Of a stretch of DNA of 64,000 nucleotides, positions 45,865 through 56,602 are shown piece by piece. Under the pieces are notes generated by a model, which saw only the letters and a program-made list of their open reading frames with translations, was not told where the DNA came from and searched no databases. Location of the stretch: assembly GCA_032717465.1 (NCBI GenBank), contig CM064670.1, forward strand, positions 17,702,439-17,766,438. The letters are read 5' to 3'. Origin of the DNA: Coenobita brevimanus. Lineage: Eukaryota > Arthropoda > Malacostraca > Decapoda > Coenobitidae. The position numbers were made by a program, and so were the translations under genes. Every line of letters begins with the position of its first letter. The first letter of the stretch is position 1.

Positions 45865-46812
45865 GAGGTTGTTGAGAAAGTATCCGACCTTAGGCTCTAA
45901 AAAAATAAATAGCTAACCTGTTGAGCTATGACACTAATCCCCCTCAAAGTGGGCCCCTTCTGACTTGACACACGTAGCCCAGCTTTCTTTTCACTGCCTG
46001 AAACATTTTTCAAAGGAGGTTTTCGGTATCTCCTGCAGGTGCTTTGTTGCATTCGTCATGGTATCTTCCTTTCATGTGAACAACAAGCATTGTGGATGAA
46101 CGTTGCTCAAGACATGATGGAGTGTGCAAATCACGATCCAAACTTTCTGAAGACTGTTATCACTGGAGATGAGTCTTGGGTGTACGTGTACGACCCAGAA
46201 AACAAGGCACAGTCGTCCCAGTGGAAGCATGTAGGGTTGCCTTGGCTAGAAAAAGCACGACAGGTCTACAGCAAGCTGAAATGCATGTTGTTGTTGTTGT
46301 TTTTCGACAACCGTGGTGTTGGGCATCATGAATACGCACCAGAAGGTCAGACTGTCAACAAACATTATTACCTCGACGTTATTCGTTGTCTTCGTGATGC
46401 AGTTCGGTGGAAGAGATCTTTGGAAAACGACAAGTTGGAAGCTGCACCATGTCAACACCCCACCCCATTCTTCTCAACAGATTCAGGATTTTTTGGCCAA
46501 ACACAACATCCCACAGGTCCTGCAGGCTCCTTACCCACCAGATATGTTTCCAAGCGACTTCTGGTTATTCTCCAAGTTCAAAACTCCCCTGAATGGTTCT
46601 CGATTTGAGACGAGACAAGAAATCATGACGAAGGCGGCGAAGCACCTGCAGGAGATACCAAAAACCGACTTTGAAAAATGTTTCAGGCAGTGGACGCGGG
46701 GTAACATGTGTCAAGTCAGAAGGGGCCTGCTTTTAGGATTTGCGTCCTAGCTCAACAGGTTAGATATTTATTTTTTTAAAGCCTAAGGTCAGATACGTTC
46801 TGAATAGACCTC
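45865..46812 (+). mobile_element. Mariner element with ~200-bp inverted ends (fold-back)
   Basis: The right end is an ordinary mariner 3' end following the transposase. The left end (45865-46065) is an inverted copy of the right end (46617-46812), including antisense of the transposase C-terminus (the complement encodes HLQEIPKT and FEKCFRQ-like residues). Ends read GAGGTTGTTGAGAAAGTATC and, inverted, GAGGTCTATTCAGAACGTAT. A TA lies just outside the right end and nine bases outside the left. The normal mariner 5' region and N-terminal DNA-binding domain are missing. Confidence 0.8.
46090..46750 (+). pseudogene. Mariner transposase, catalytic part
   Basis: Cut-and-paste transposase of the mariner family (D,D34D). 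VITGDESWVY (about 46159-46188) carries the first catalytic Asp; GHHEYAPEGQTVNKHYYLDV follows. A frameshift near 46405 precedes the second block, where HHVNTPPHSS replaces the usual Asp-Asn-Ala-Pro motif, so the second catalytic Asp is lost. YPPDMFPSDFWLF (about 46530-46570) holds the third Asp, and RFETRQEIMTKAAKHLQEIP leads to a stop at 46748. The N-terminal helix-turn-helix domains are absent. Non-functional. Confidence 0.85.
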
Positions 46813-46984
46813 GTACACTGTGGGGAAAGAAGCGAAATGGCAGGGGACAAGGCGACATGGTGGCGATTTGTTTGTGGCCATCTATTACAGGATTAAGGCA
46901 TCTGGCTACGGATAGACAAATAGTGTCTGCATATTCCCCACATTGCGAATTTTATGTATTTATTGTATTATATATTTTTAATAC

Positions 46985-48655
46985 AGAATGATTGGGAGGA
47001 GGGACGTGAGAAGGGAGGGTGAGACCAGTAGGATGGAAGTAGTGGAAGCAATGAAGAACATCTAAATGGGGAAAACCCCAGGAATTGATGGGGTGTGTGG
47101 TGAAACGCTGAAGCATGGGGGAGGGATAGTAGTAGAATGGATGTGGAAGATGTGCAGATTGGCCTGGGTGGAAGACAGAGTCCTGGTGTATTGAAGTCAG
47201 GTATAATTATTCTCCGGAACAAAGGGAAAGGGGAAAAAGATGTGTGTAGTAATTATAGGGGCATTTGCCTTCTTGGTGTAATAGAAAAAGTTTATTGTAG
47301 GATACTTATTGACAGAGAAATAACAGAGGAATTAGTTGGAGAGGAACACGGAGGTTTCAGGAAGGGAAGAAGTTGTGTATATTAGATATTCATAGTAAGG
47401 TGTTTAGTAGAAAAGTTTCTTGAGAAGGGAAAGAAGTTGTATGCGGCCTTCATGGATTTGCAAAAATCATATGACAGGGTGGATAGACAAGGAATGTGGG
47501 AAATAATATGAATGAATGGAGGAAATGGAAAGCTGTTGAATGCTGTGAAGATTATTTATGAGGGGACTATGGCTGCAGTGCGTGTGGATGGTGAACTGAG
47601 TGAATTTTTATTTCTGAATGTTGGACTAAAACAGGGATGTGTCGTGTCTCCATGGTTGTCCAGTTTGTATATGGATGGAGTAATAAAGGAGATACAAATA
47701 GGTCAGAGGATGTTGGAGCTACCCTAATGAGAAGGCAACGTTTGAAAACTTCCTGTTATGTTGTTTGCAGGTGCCACTGTATTGTTAAGTGAAGACGAAG
47801 GGGAACTGTAAGGCTTGGTGAGTGAGTCTGTAAGAGTTTGTAAGAAACGGAATCTAAAGGTGAATGTTGGGAAGAGTAAAGTTGTGGTCCTCGAGAGAAA
47901 TGAAGTCACTGTATGCACAATGAGGCTGGATAATGAGGAGATGCAAAATGTGGGTGCATTTAAGTACCTGGGTAGTGAGATGAGTAAGGATGGAAATTTG
48001 GAGGATGAAGTGCTTGAAAGGGTACAACAGGAAAGAAAGATTCGTGGTTCATTGAAAGCAGTGATAAGAAATAGGGAAGTGAGCATGGAAGTAAAGAATA
48101 TTGTGATACCAACTCTAAAGTATGGAAGAGAAGAAAGCAATGATGGGAAATTGGGAAGTGAGCATGGAAGTAAAGACGTCACTGCATGACAGTATTGTGA
48201 TATACCAGTTCTAAAGTATGGAAGCGAAGCCTGGACCTCGTTGGAAGGACACAAGTCAAGACCGAGTGCAGTGGAATTTTTTTTTTTTTTTCAAGGTCAT
48301 GTAGAGTTACATGGAGAGATAGATTGACGAATGAGGAACTGGAGGAGCGTTGTGGTTTGGATGTGGATGTGATAGAAAACGCTAGAAGGAATACACTGAG
48401 GTAGTCAGGTCACGTGGAGAGGATGATGAGTGAGAGACTAACGAAGAGAGCGTATGTCAGTGAAGTGAAGGGGGAGAGAGGGAGGGGGAGGCCGAGGATG
48501 AGGCGGAGGGATGGAATGGAGAGGTATATCACAGGGGAGTGTGAGTCCCGGGGAGGGTAGCGAAATGTCAGGAGACAGGGCGACACGGAGGCGATTTGTC
48601 TGTGGCCACCCTTTACGGGATTGAGGCATCTGGCTATAGATAGCAAGCTAGCTAT
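46985..48655 (+). pseudogene. RTE1-family relic, reverse transcriptase part
   Basis: Second plus-strand decayed RTE1-type copy. LKSGIIILRNKGKGEKDVCS and NYRGICLLGVIEKVY (47195-47300), GGFRKGRSC, LYAAFMDLQKSYDRVDRQGMW (near 47440-47500), GLKQGCVVSPW (near 47625), then a palm reading FAGATV instead of FADD (near 47765). NLKVNVGKSKVVVLERNEVT, AFKYLGSEMSKDGNL and GRPRMRRRDG complete the C-terminus. A T run at 48278-48291 and several stops and frameshifts. Ends GGCATCTGGCTATAGATAG, the same 3' end as RTE1. Confidence 0.75.
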
Positions 48656-48826
48656 ATAGAAAGACAGATAGACAGATACAGTATACCTTCTATGAATATC
48701 AAACGCATGTAAAATTGTTCATAAAGAAAAATTTGCTCTACTTTCTGCCTCGTAACCTTGTTAATAATGTATGTTTTGTGTAGTCATACGCGGTAAACTG
48801 GCAGTTTTTCTTTTTACATACAATAA

Positions 48827-49652
48827 TGTTAAGAAGCGAGATTTGCCAGTTAGGTAGCCAAGATCTTTCTCGACACTTCTCGTACTCTAAGTTCCGGTAC
48901 GAGTGAGAGTTGCCAGTTTGCTGGCTGTTTGCGAGTGTAGTTTTTTCGTAGGTTGTACAGTAATTTTTGTGCTCTTTTTCTTTATAATGTTTATGTGATT
49001 GTTTGTTAAAATATGCAATTTAATTTAAGCCAGTATGCTAAAATAATCTACAGTGCTATGTAATGTACGAAAGCTTTGGCATGTTTTGGATGTCTCTGAA
49101 TTGACAACTGTTGTTCTCGTAGAATGTAGACGTTTCTAGTATAATGCAAGCTTATATAAGAATGAGAGAGACTATTTCAAGTTTAGTCGGGTGTCAAGTC
49201 AGCCTGAGTGAAGTGCAGTCGGTGTTGGTTCAGTTTGAGTGTAGTGCAGTGTCAGTGAAGATTGTATATTTTTGGTACTTGTGAAAACAGTGGCAAAAAG
49301 TGACGGGTTACTGAAGTTTGTATATCATTAGAACTTGAGAAAACAGTGAAGTGTCAAGCATTAAGTGTAATAACTGTGAAGTGTTATTAAGCAGTAAGTG
49401 TAATGGCAGTTAGTAAAGTGTGTAAAGCTCCAGTGCTTGTGAGAACAGTGAAGTTGGAAAGCATTAAGTGGAATTATTTGGAAAATAAACACAGTGAACT
49501 CTAGGGAGCCAGTGTTTATTTTCGCCTCAGCTGATCTTGTGTACTGTACACCTAAAGGCTGACCATAGGAAGAACAACTCACTGGGCAACGTCTTTCCTG
49601 TACTGAACTACTGCTGTTGGAGCCTGTGGCAGTGTGGGGTGAGGACGTAACA
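48827..49652 (+). repeat. Family A copy 2, 5' LTR
   Basis: TATA-like TTATATAAG near 49152, polyadenylation-like AATAAACACAG near 49484, and the conserved GCTGATCTTGTGTACTGTAC block near 49540. Contains a GTACT..AAGTTCCGGTACGAG imperfect palindrome near 48885-48904. Confidence 0.85.
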
Positions 49653-49653
49653 C

Positions 49654-49670
49654 TGGTGTCAGGAGTGAGG
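49654..49670 (+). promoter_or_regulatory. Family A primer-binding site candidate
   Basis: TGGTGTCAGGAGTGAGG begins one base after the 5' LTR. The matching site of copy 1 is TGGTGTCAGGAGCTGGGA. TGGTGTCAG-type sites are known in several insect gypsy-like elements; the primer tRNA is not assigned here. Confidence 0.6.
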
Positions 49671-49704
49671 ATTATTCAGGGCTGCAGTAAGTCTAACCTT
49701 CGAC

Positions 49705-50790
49705 ATGGAAGCAGATGGCGCACAGACAATCTCTCGAGCTGGCCAGCAGGAGGAAATTTCCCTGGCGACGATTGTGAAACTAATACAAGCACAAAGAGAA
49801 GAACAGGAAGAGTTCACGAATGAAATCGACAATTGCAAGCACGAAGTGTACAACTACAAGCACGAAGTGTCCAAGTGTAGGCACTGAATGAAGGACTGAA
49901 AAAGGACAGAAAAAAATCAACGAACTATTACAGGTACAAAGGGTACAACTGAAAGCAGAGAGCGAAGAACAAAAAGAACAATATGAGCAACTTCAAGAGG
50001 CATCAGAGGAGCAACAGAGGGAATTACAACCGAGGATGCAATGACAGCTGCATTCTTTCATGAGGGGAAATGAAGGAGGAGGTAGATGCCAAGCTAAAGC
50101 AGAAGGATGAGGTAAGCTATAACGTAATGAAGTTCTGACAGCATCTAGATGACCAGGTGAAGCATGTAGACAACCAGCTGAAGATTAGCGAGGGAATAGT
50201 GACGGAGTGCAAACAGCATGTGGACAACCAGCTGAAGATTAGTGAGGGAATAGTGATGGAGTGCAGACAGCATGTAGATAACCAGTTGAAGCATGTAGTC
50301 AACCATGTGGAGATGGTTTGTGAGAAAACTGGGGCTGTAGAGAGATGTTGCACTACTGAGCCTCAGGTTAGAGTACAGGGAGCATGTGAAAGGAATGGAC
50401 AGTGTATGGTGAATCTTGACGGATCCCAAGCAAATAAAGGTGGCATTACAGGGCTGAATAATCAGGATGTAGGAGATTTAAGTCCTGGCCTTAATTATGA
50501 TGCCCCAATTTTTAGGCCCTAAACCAATGAAGTGCATGACTATAATGGGGGTCCAATCAAAAAGAGACCTCAGGAATTTGATGGTAGAGTATCTTGAGAA
50601 GCTTACATGTGCACAGAGTTACTTGCGGACCAGAATGGTTGGGATGTAAGAAGAGGGCTGCAGAAGACCCACCACTGAAGGAATGCAGGAGAACCTCAAT
50701 GAATAGTGTGCGAGAAGACAGAAGAATAGACAGCAAGAAGTGTAGTAGGAATGGGAATCATAAGAAGAAATGTTGCTGTACTGTGGTGAC
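49705..50790 (+). pseudogene. Family A gag, broken, with internal peptide repeat
   Basis: Starts MEADGAQTISRAGQQEEISL. A coiled-coil-rich N-terminal part follows in several frames. At 50157-50285 a 16-residue motif (HVDNQLKISEGIVTEC and variants) is repeated about three times, each DNA unit about 54 bp. Capsid-like YLCTELLADQNGWD-type sequence near 50600-50645 breaks off and is followed by a basic, Cys-containing stretch (SKKCSRNGNHKKKC, near 50730-50775) that resembles a degenerate zinc knuckle. The remainder of capsid is deleted. Several stops and frame changes. Confidence 0.6.
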
Positions 50791-50807
50791 GGGGCCGGCG
50801 TCATATC

Positions 50808-53203
50808 ATGATGACCTGGGAAGGTTGCAGATGGAGGATGAAGATTTACAATATAGTGCTAGAGTGGCTGCAGCAGAGTACAGTGCGACCACCTTGGGAG
50901 GAAGTTTCCAGGTTAAGCCCTGCAACTAAGAGCTACTGGAATCTGTCGGACCTTCTTCGTTTGAACAATGGGCTACAGGAGTGTCAGTGGGAGACACCCA
51001 ATGGCCTCAGCAAGTATTGGCAACTGGTGGTTCCGAAGAAGATGAGGTCCAAGATCTTGGATAAGTCCAATAACCAGATCACTAATGGACACCTGAGAGT
51101 GAAGAAAACTCTAAGCCGGCTGTGACAGAGGTTCAATTGGATTTGCATGTGTCAGGATGTTAAAGAGTGGTGTCGGGCCTGTGATGTGTCCTGTGCCAAG
51201 AAGGGACCCAAGAAACGTGGTTGTGCCCCTATCCAGCTGTACCAAGTGGGTGCACCGATGGAAAGAGTCGCGGTGGACATTGCTGGGCCTTTGCCATTCA
51301 CTGAGAGAGGAAACCGGTATATAAGTGTCACCATGAACTACTTCACAAAGTGGCCAGAAGCCTATGCTATCCCTGATCAAGAGGCTGTGACTTGGTCAGG
51401 TGTTGGTTGATCAGTTTTTCTGTCATTTTGGGATGCTACAAGAGCTACATTCAGACCCGGGTAGAAACTTCGAGTCTGCTGTGTTCCGTGAGAGTTGCAA
51501 GTTATTGGGGATCAAGAAGACCCCACTAAGGCCACAGTCAGATGGGATGGTGGAGAAATTCAATTGGACCCTGGGGCAAGAATTGGCCAAGTACCGCATA
51601 GATGGACAAACAGAATGGGACCAGAAATTACCTGCATTGCTGATGGCATATCGGTCTGCATCCCATGAGTCTACCGGCTACACCTCTGCAAAACTGATGT
51701 TGGGCCACACGTTACACTTACCTGTTTATTTGTTAATGGGAAGACCACCTGGTGAAGAGCTGCCGGCTATGCGAACCACCTTCAGGAAAGACTACTGAGG
51801 TAAAGACATACGAAAAAATATCGTTACCCCAGGAATGCTCGATGCTAAACAAACGTTAGCTGGGTCATGTGGGCGGGTCCTTGCTCTTCGCCCCTCCCTT
51901 ATCTAGTGTTACCAAATCACAATCCCATTACAAGAGCTGGAATAATGAGCAAGAATGAGCCATATGGCGGAGAAATATACAGGACGTGTTTGCATTACCC
52001 TGAGCGCCCCGCTGGGGATTGATAATGAAACTCTGCAGGTTTATTATTTTCCTACTATTCAACACTTATTATCTATAAAATACAACAAATAAATTATTCT
52101 GGAGGGTATTAAATCTATAGGCATCGACTTTTTTTTATTATGATAGTCTAGCAGGGGTGCACGAGTTCATTTGTTTGCTTTAGATGGGTGGTTAAATGCT
52201 TCAGATGGATGCCTCAGATGTCAAGAGGCAGTTTTGGACGCAGGGGGTGGGTATACAAAATATTAAAGCAGTAAGACTGAACATGTATAATTATTTTCCA
52301 TTTACTCAACATTTATTATATGTAGAAAGCAATACATATCATTATTACACTGAAATTTACTAAATTGGCTTGTATCGGCTGTAGTACTATCATACGTCCG
52401 GCATGGGTGCACATACTCATTGCCCGTCTGCATGTGTGTTGCCGATTTCAGACCATTCAGTTATATTTCTATTTAATGAATTCGGTGCCGGATAATAAAG
52501 CGTACTGTCTCTATGCACAGAGGCCAAACGATTTAATTAGTTTTTATTAACTCTAACACAAATTCTAAAATCTGTCTCACATAACCAACATTGACGGGTT
52601 TGAGGTACAAATTTTCCTGTCCTATCATTCCACAACACTTCGTCGTTGTGTCATAGTGCATAGCTCTGAAGGGTAACGATAGTTTTTCTTATGACTGTAC
52701 ATCATCAAGTGCGAGGAGCCCTCAAGTTTTCAGGAGAGGTGACGAAGCGCAAGTATGATACCAAGGCACGTGAGGCGAGCTTCAAGGATGGTGACCAAGT
52801 TTGGTTATATAATCCTCAAAGAAAGAAAGGAAAGTCACTGAAGCTGCAGAGCCAATGGGACCGCCTATCAGACGTAACGTATCGGATCCGTGGAGGCAGG
52901 AAGTCTCGCCCAAAGGTGGTACACGTGAATCGTTTGTGGCAGTACCATGGGCCTGGACAGTACAGCTGGGATGTCTCCGAGGAATTGTGCACACCCACAG
53001 CTAAGGATTTTGAGGAGGACAAAGGAGATGAAGTGCAAGAGCATGGTGACAGTTCCTCAAGAGAAGAAGCGAATCAAGAAGAGGACCAAGACCTTCCAGG
53101 AGGGGTGGACTGTTTGAAGGAGCAAGGACATCGTCGGAAGCAGCATAGAAGAAGACCTGATAAGTTGAAGGATTATTTTGTGTATAGTTTGATGTTCCAT
53201 TAG
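50808..53203 (+). pseudogene. Family A integrase, split by an insertion
   Basis: Zinc-binding region: GHLRVKKTLSRL near 51090 and CRACDVSCAKK (51176-51205). Core: RVAVDIAGPLPF with the first Asp (51277-51279), the second Asp in LHSDPGRNFES (near 51450), where the usual DRG reads DPG, and the third position in GMVEKFNWTL (near 51550) with Glu retained. A frame change occurs near 51400. After MRTTFRKDY the reading frame ends at 51798 because of the 51807-52693 insertion. It resumes at 52694 with VHHQVRGALKFSGE, then DGDQVWLYNPQRKKG, LSDVTYRIRGG and PKVVHVNRLWQY, the C-terminal region. No reverse transcriptase precedes or follows. Confidence 0.8.
51807..52693. mobile_element. Non-autonomous DNA element with 23-bp terminal inverted repeats
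   Basis: Left end CATACGAAAAAATATCGTTA plus CCC; right end on the other strand CATAAGAAAAACTATCGTTA plus CCC: 21 of 23 bases match. It sits between integrase codons that are contiguous in the family. No transposase ORF. The inside holds a diverged duplication of about 260 bp (around 52030-52200 and 52285-52440), both parts with ATTTATTAT..TAGAAAGCAATAC-like and GGGTGCACATACTCATT-like strings. The flanking 8 bases do not match, so the superfamily cannot be set from the target duplication. Confidence 0.75.
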
Positions 53204-53276
53204 GATTAAGGTTTATGTTTTTATAGGATATATTGTGTGGCTTTGTCAGGACGACAAAGAACTAGGGAGGGGGTAG

Positions 53277-54097
53277 TGTTAAGAAGCGAGATTTGCCAGT
53301 TAGGCAGCCGAGATCTTTCTCAACGTTTCTCGTACCTTAAGTTCCGGTACGAGTCAGAGTTGCCAGTTTGCCTGCTGTTTGTGAGAGTAGTTGTTTCGTA
53401 GGTTGTACAGTAATTGTTGTGCTCTTTTTCTTTATAATGTTTATGTGATTGTTTGTTAAATAATGCAATTTAAGTCAGTATGCTAAATAATTTACAGTGT
53501 TATGTAATGTACGAAAGCTTTGGCATGTATTGGTTGTCTCTGAATTGGCAACTGTTGTTCTCGTATAATGCAGATGTTTCTAGTATAATGCAAGCTTATA
53601 TAAGAATTGGGTAGAGACTATTTCAAGTTTAGTGGGGTGTCAAGTCAGTTTGAGTGAAGTGCAATCGGTTTTGGTTCAGTTTGAGTGTAGTGCAGTGTCA
53701 GTGAAGATTGTATATTTTTGGTACTTGTGAAAACAGTGGCAAACAATGACAGGTACTGAAGTTTGTATATCATTGCAACTTGAGAAATCAGTGAAGTGTC
53801 AAGCATTATGTGTAATAACTGTGAAGTGTTATTAAGCATTAAGTATAATGGCAGTTAGTAAAGTGTGTATAGCTCCAGTGCTTGTGAGAACAGTGAAGTT
53901 GCAAAGCATTAAGTGGGATTATTAGGAAAATAAACACAGTGAACTTTAAGGAGCCAGTGTTCATTTTCACCTCAGCTGATCTTGTATACTGTACACCTAA
54001 AGGCCGACCATAGGAAGAACAACTCACTGGGCAACGTCCTTCTTGTACTGAACTACTGCTGTTGGTGCGTGTGGCAGTGTGGGGTGAGGATGTAACA
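53277..54097 (+). repeat. Family A copy 2, 3' LTR
   Basis: 821 bp, begins TGTTAAGAAGCGAGATTTGC as does the 5' LTR, ends GATGTAACA. Differences from the 5' LTR are scattered substitutions and small gaps. Confidence 0.85.
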
Positions 54098-55143
54098 ATA
54101 TATTTAAAGGTTCTATGGACAGAAAATGCTCTGTAACAGTGGACAGAGGCCCGGCAAAGCATGGACAATAATAAGACGTCAAGCCATTTCACACATAAGC
54201 AAGAATCGAAAGGATGTCATTTTCTGAGTAGATTTGGAATTTCATAATACTTATTCTTAGCAACTTCTTTAATCCGTCATGTCCCGCTGACATACATATG
54301 TGCCTGAATGTTTTGTCACTATGACTCTCGTTGACGTTTATACATATGCTGCAATTGCAAGGTCCATCATTTGCACGTTTTCCAAATTTCATGTGTGATT
54401 TTTGGTACGTATACGCGGGACACCTTCCTCTACCTGTGGCCAGGCGCTCACAATGCCTTACCCCATGTGACCTCCCCCTTCCCTCCACACGCCATTGTCT
54501 TGGCAACTCACCTGTTACCAGTGACCTGGCAGGTAAAGACATGTCGTGCCTTCAAGGTAAGAGTGATTCCCCTATCGATGACAGTGTGGAGAACAAAGTT
54601 TATGTGGCGTTAGAGGAACAAACGATGAGAAGTGATAAGCAGGTAATGTCACCAAAAAATGTGGGATGTGTTTTGAGAGTGAAACAACGCTTATATCGCT
54701 TACATTACTGTGTGAAAACCAATATTCTCCTGTATTATATATAAATTCGTACCAAATAAATATCTACCCATTCTGAGTGGTTTGGAATAGTTACCCCTCC
54801 CATAGAAAATGTTTTCTCTGGAGCCAGGCCCCACAGAACATGATGCCAGGTGAGGGTAAGTCACCTGTAGCGTCATTTTTAAGCTCAGGTGAGCAATTTC
54901 TTTATGAATATTCAATGTTTCTCAAAAAAAGTGGAGGTTTTAACCAAATAAATAAATCGAAAATCTGCCGGGATTGGGGGGCGGTCATTGGTGAAAAAGC
55001 TGCTGGGATGGGGCGGGTTAACACATTAACCCTCAAAACCCTCTTATACATGAGCACACACACTCAAACACTAATGTCGATAATAAAGTGATATAAATGA
55101 CGTACACGACAATGTTATGGTACAATACGCAAAACAAACTACC
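54098..55143. other. Unassigned DNA
   Basis: About 1 kb between two LTR elements. No motif-bearing ORF: the two overlapping frames near 54189-54744, one on each strand, show no family signature. Purely descriptive. Confidence 0.55.
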
Positions 55144-56196
55144 TGTCACGAATCAATTCGCGACATTTCCCTTTTGTGAGAAGCCGCGAACTATTAGTGG
55201 AAAACTCACTGTGTATCGCTCAGTTAACCGTTTCTCTCTCCATTTCGGAGGATACTTTTCAAAACATTCGTCACGTTCAAGAGTGACCGATTTAATGCAC
55301 GTCACTAAGTGCGCTACTGAGCGATACAATTGTTTCTTTATCGTTCGCCTCTGCTTCCCTAAACCGTTAGCCACGCCTTCTTCTGGTAGCTTGTGCGTCC
55401 TGCCTATACATTATTTGAATTCAGTCTAGTGGTGGCTTTGACGGAGAGAGCTCCTGTGCTCAGAAGTGAAGAGAGGTCAGCTAGCATCCCAAGCTCCACA
55501 GAGTATCAGTTTCTTCAAACTCCCACCTTAGTGGTGATACATAGCATTCATCGACTGGTATTTCTTTTGTGTATTTTGTAGTTTTAAGAGCTTAGTTAAG
55601 GTGTTTTTCCCTAGGCGTAAGTATTTAGCTTCTGTGTGAGTGAGCGAGTGCGTCTCATTTAATTTGATTTGAAATGTAACGTTAAATTTATTTTTTTGTA
55701 ATTAATAAATTTAACAGTTCTTTTCCTTGAGCTTCATGTAAAGTAAACTCTTGTTTCATTTCTCCATAATTAAGCTTATTTTCCATATAGCTCCTAGCTG
55801 GCATAAACGTTGCTTTCATAACTGGTACTTAGACCAGTCTTGTTGTATTAACTTAAAATCCGTTGTGCCAGGAGTTAATGCATCAGCAAGAACCTGATGT
55901 TATTATTATTAGTATTAGTTATTTATTGTCAGGGGTGATGTAACTTTCTCCAGAGGCTAACAGTACAGTAATTCAGCAATTGTGAGTAATTAGTCTCTGC
56001 TGTGTACTGTTGAGAAAGTTTATAAATTCTCGTTCTTAGAGAATCGTGCTAAGCCAACGTAAAGTAATCGTTGCTTGATGTAGCAAGACAACCATTGTCT
56101 CTGCTCTTCAATATTATTGAATATATTAATATCAATTTAAATAATATTTAACCATTTATCCCAAAATTACCCTGATATTATAAAAACCCCGTGACA
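55144..56196 (+). repeat. Gm-2 5' LTR (1053 bp)
   Basis: Starts TGTCACGAATCAATTCGCGA, ends AAACCCCGTGACA. No TATA box is clear. AATAAATTTAACAG near 55704 could be a polyadenylation signal. Confidence 0.95.
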
Positions 56197-56198
56197 AT

Positions 56199-56206
56199 TG
56201 GCGACC
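56199..56206 (+). promoter_or_regulatory. Gm-2 primer-binding site candidate
   Basis: TGGCGACC starts two bases after the LTR, followed by TCATTCCAGGATATT. Gm-1 has the same octamer and nearly the same continuation. Confidence 0.6.
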
Positions 56207-56602
56207 TCATTCCAGGATATTAACTCCTAGCTCTAAAGCTATTCACGAGATAGTGCTCACTCATTCATATTTAGGTATTTATCATTAAAGTTTATAGGCA
56301 CAAGCTTACTGGTGTTTACCCTTAATTTAGCAAGTGAATTTTGCTTTATTAATCAATAGAATACTTAACTCTAGTTTATTTTTGGTAACGCCAGACGATT
56401 TTATTCGCTCCTGGGAAGTCGCCGTACCATTGTGTTTATTATTGAGTCTTCCCAGTCATTTACATTTTTTATTTATTCTTTGCCAGTTAACTGGATAAGA
56501 CTGGTCACCACTAGCTTGTGTCTGTATTCTTTACTTGTGTGTATTAGTATTCGTCGCTAAGCAGTCAGTGCTCAATTTCGGGTTGCTTAATAAATTAGCG
56601 CC

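Larger units (their letters stand above)
43857..46935 (+). pseudogene. RTE1-family relic on the plus strand, with two insertions
   Basis: Decayed copy of RTE1 lacking the endonuclease. It starts in the linker (EEICAACEVVCGVK near 43870), then RWREHFKELLNIETESKAS (44263-44320), KMGKALGIDEVCGYMLKHGE (44418-44478), and palm/C-terminal parts to about 45860. Its reverse-transcriptase region is interrupted by a ~120-bp RTE-derived element at 45193-45313, and its C-terminal region by a mariner at 45865-46812. The RTE 3' end resumes after the mariner (GCCATCTATTACAGGATTAA) and ends near 46935. Confidence 0.75.
48827..54097 (+). mobile_element. Gypsy-type LTR element family A, copy 2
   Basis: LTRs at 48827-49652 (826 bp) and 53277-54097 (821 bp), diverged by several per cent by eye, so clearly older than Gm-1 and Gm-2. 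Starts TGTTAAGAAGCG, ends GTAACA. Internal: primer-binding site, gag, a gap where protease, reverse transcriptase and RNase H should be, integrase, then a polypurine-like AGGGAGGGGGTAG at 53264-53276. Flanking bases (ATAA / ATAT) match in only three of four positions, so the target duplication is eroded or the ends shifted. Interrupted by a DNA element at 51807-52693. Confidence 0.85.

Noticed and set aside
48822..54101. Clean target duplication for family A copy 2
   Set aside because: Flanks ATAA and ATAT do not match fully in AT-rich DNA.
54189..54744. Opposite-strand ORFs of 117 and 137 codons
   Set aside because: They overlap each other and neither shows a family signature; one may be chance in GC-richer DNA.
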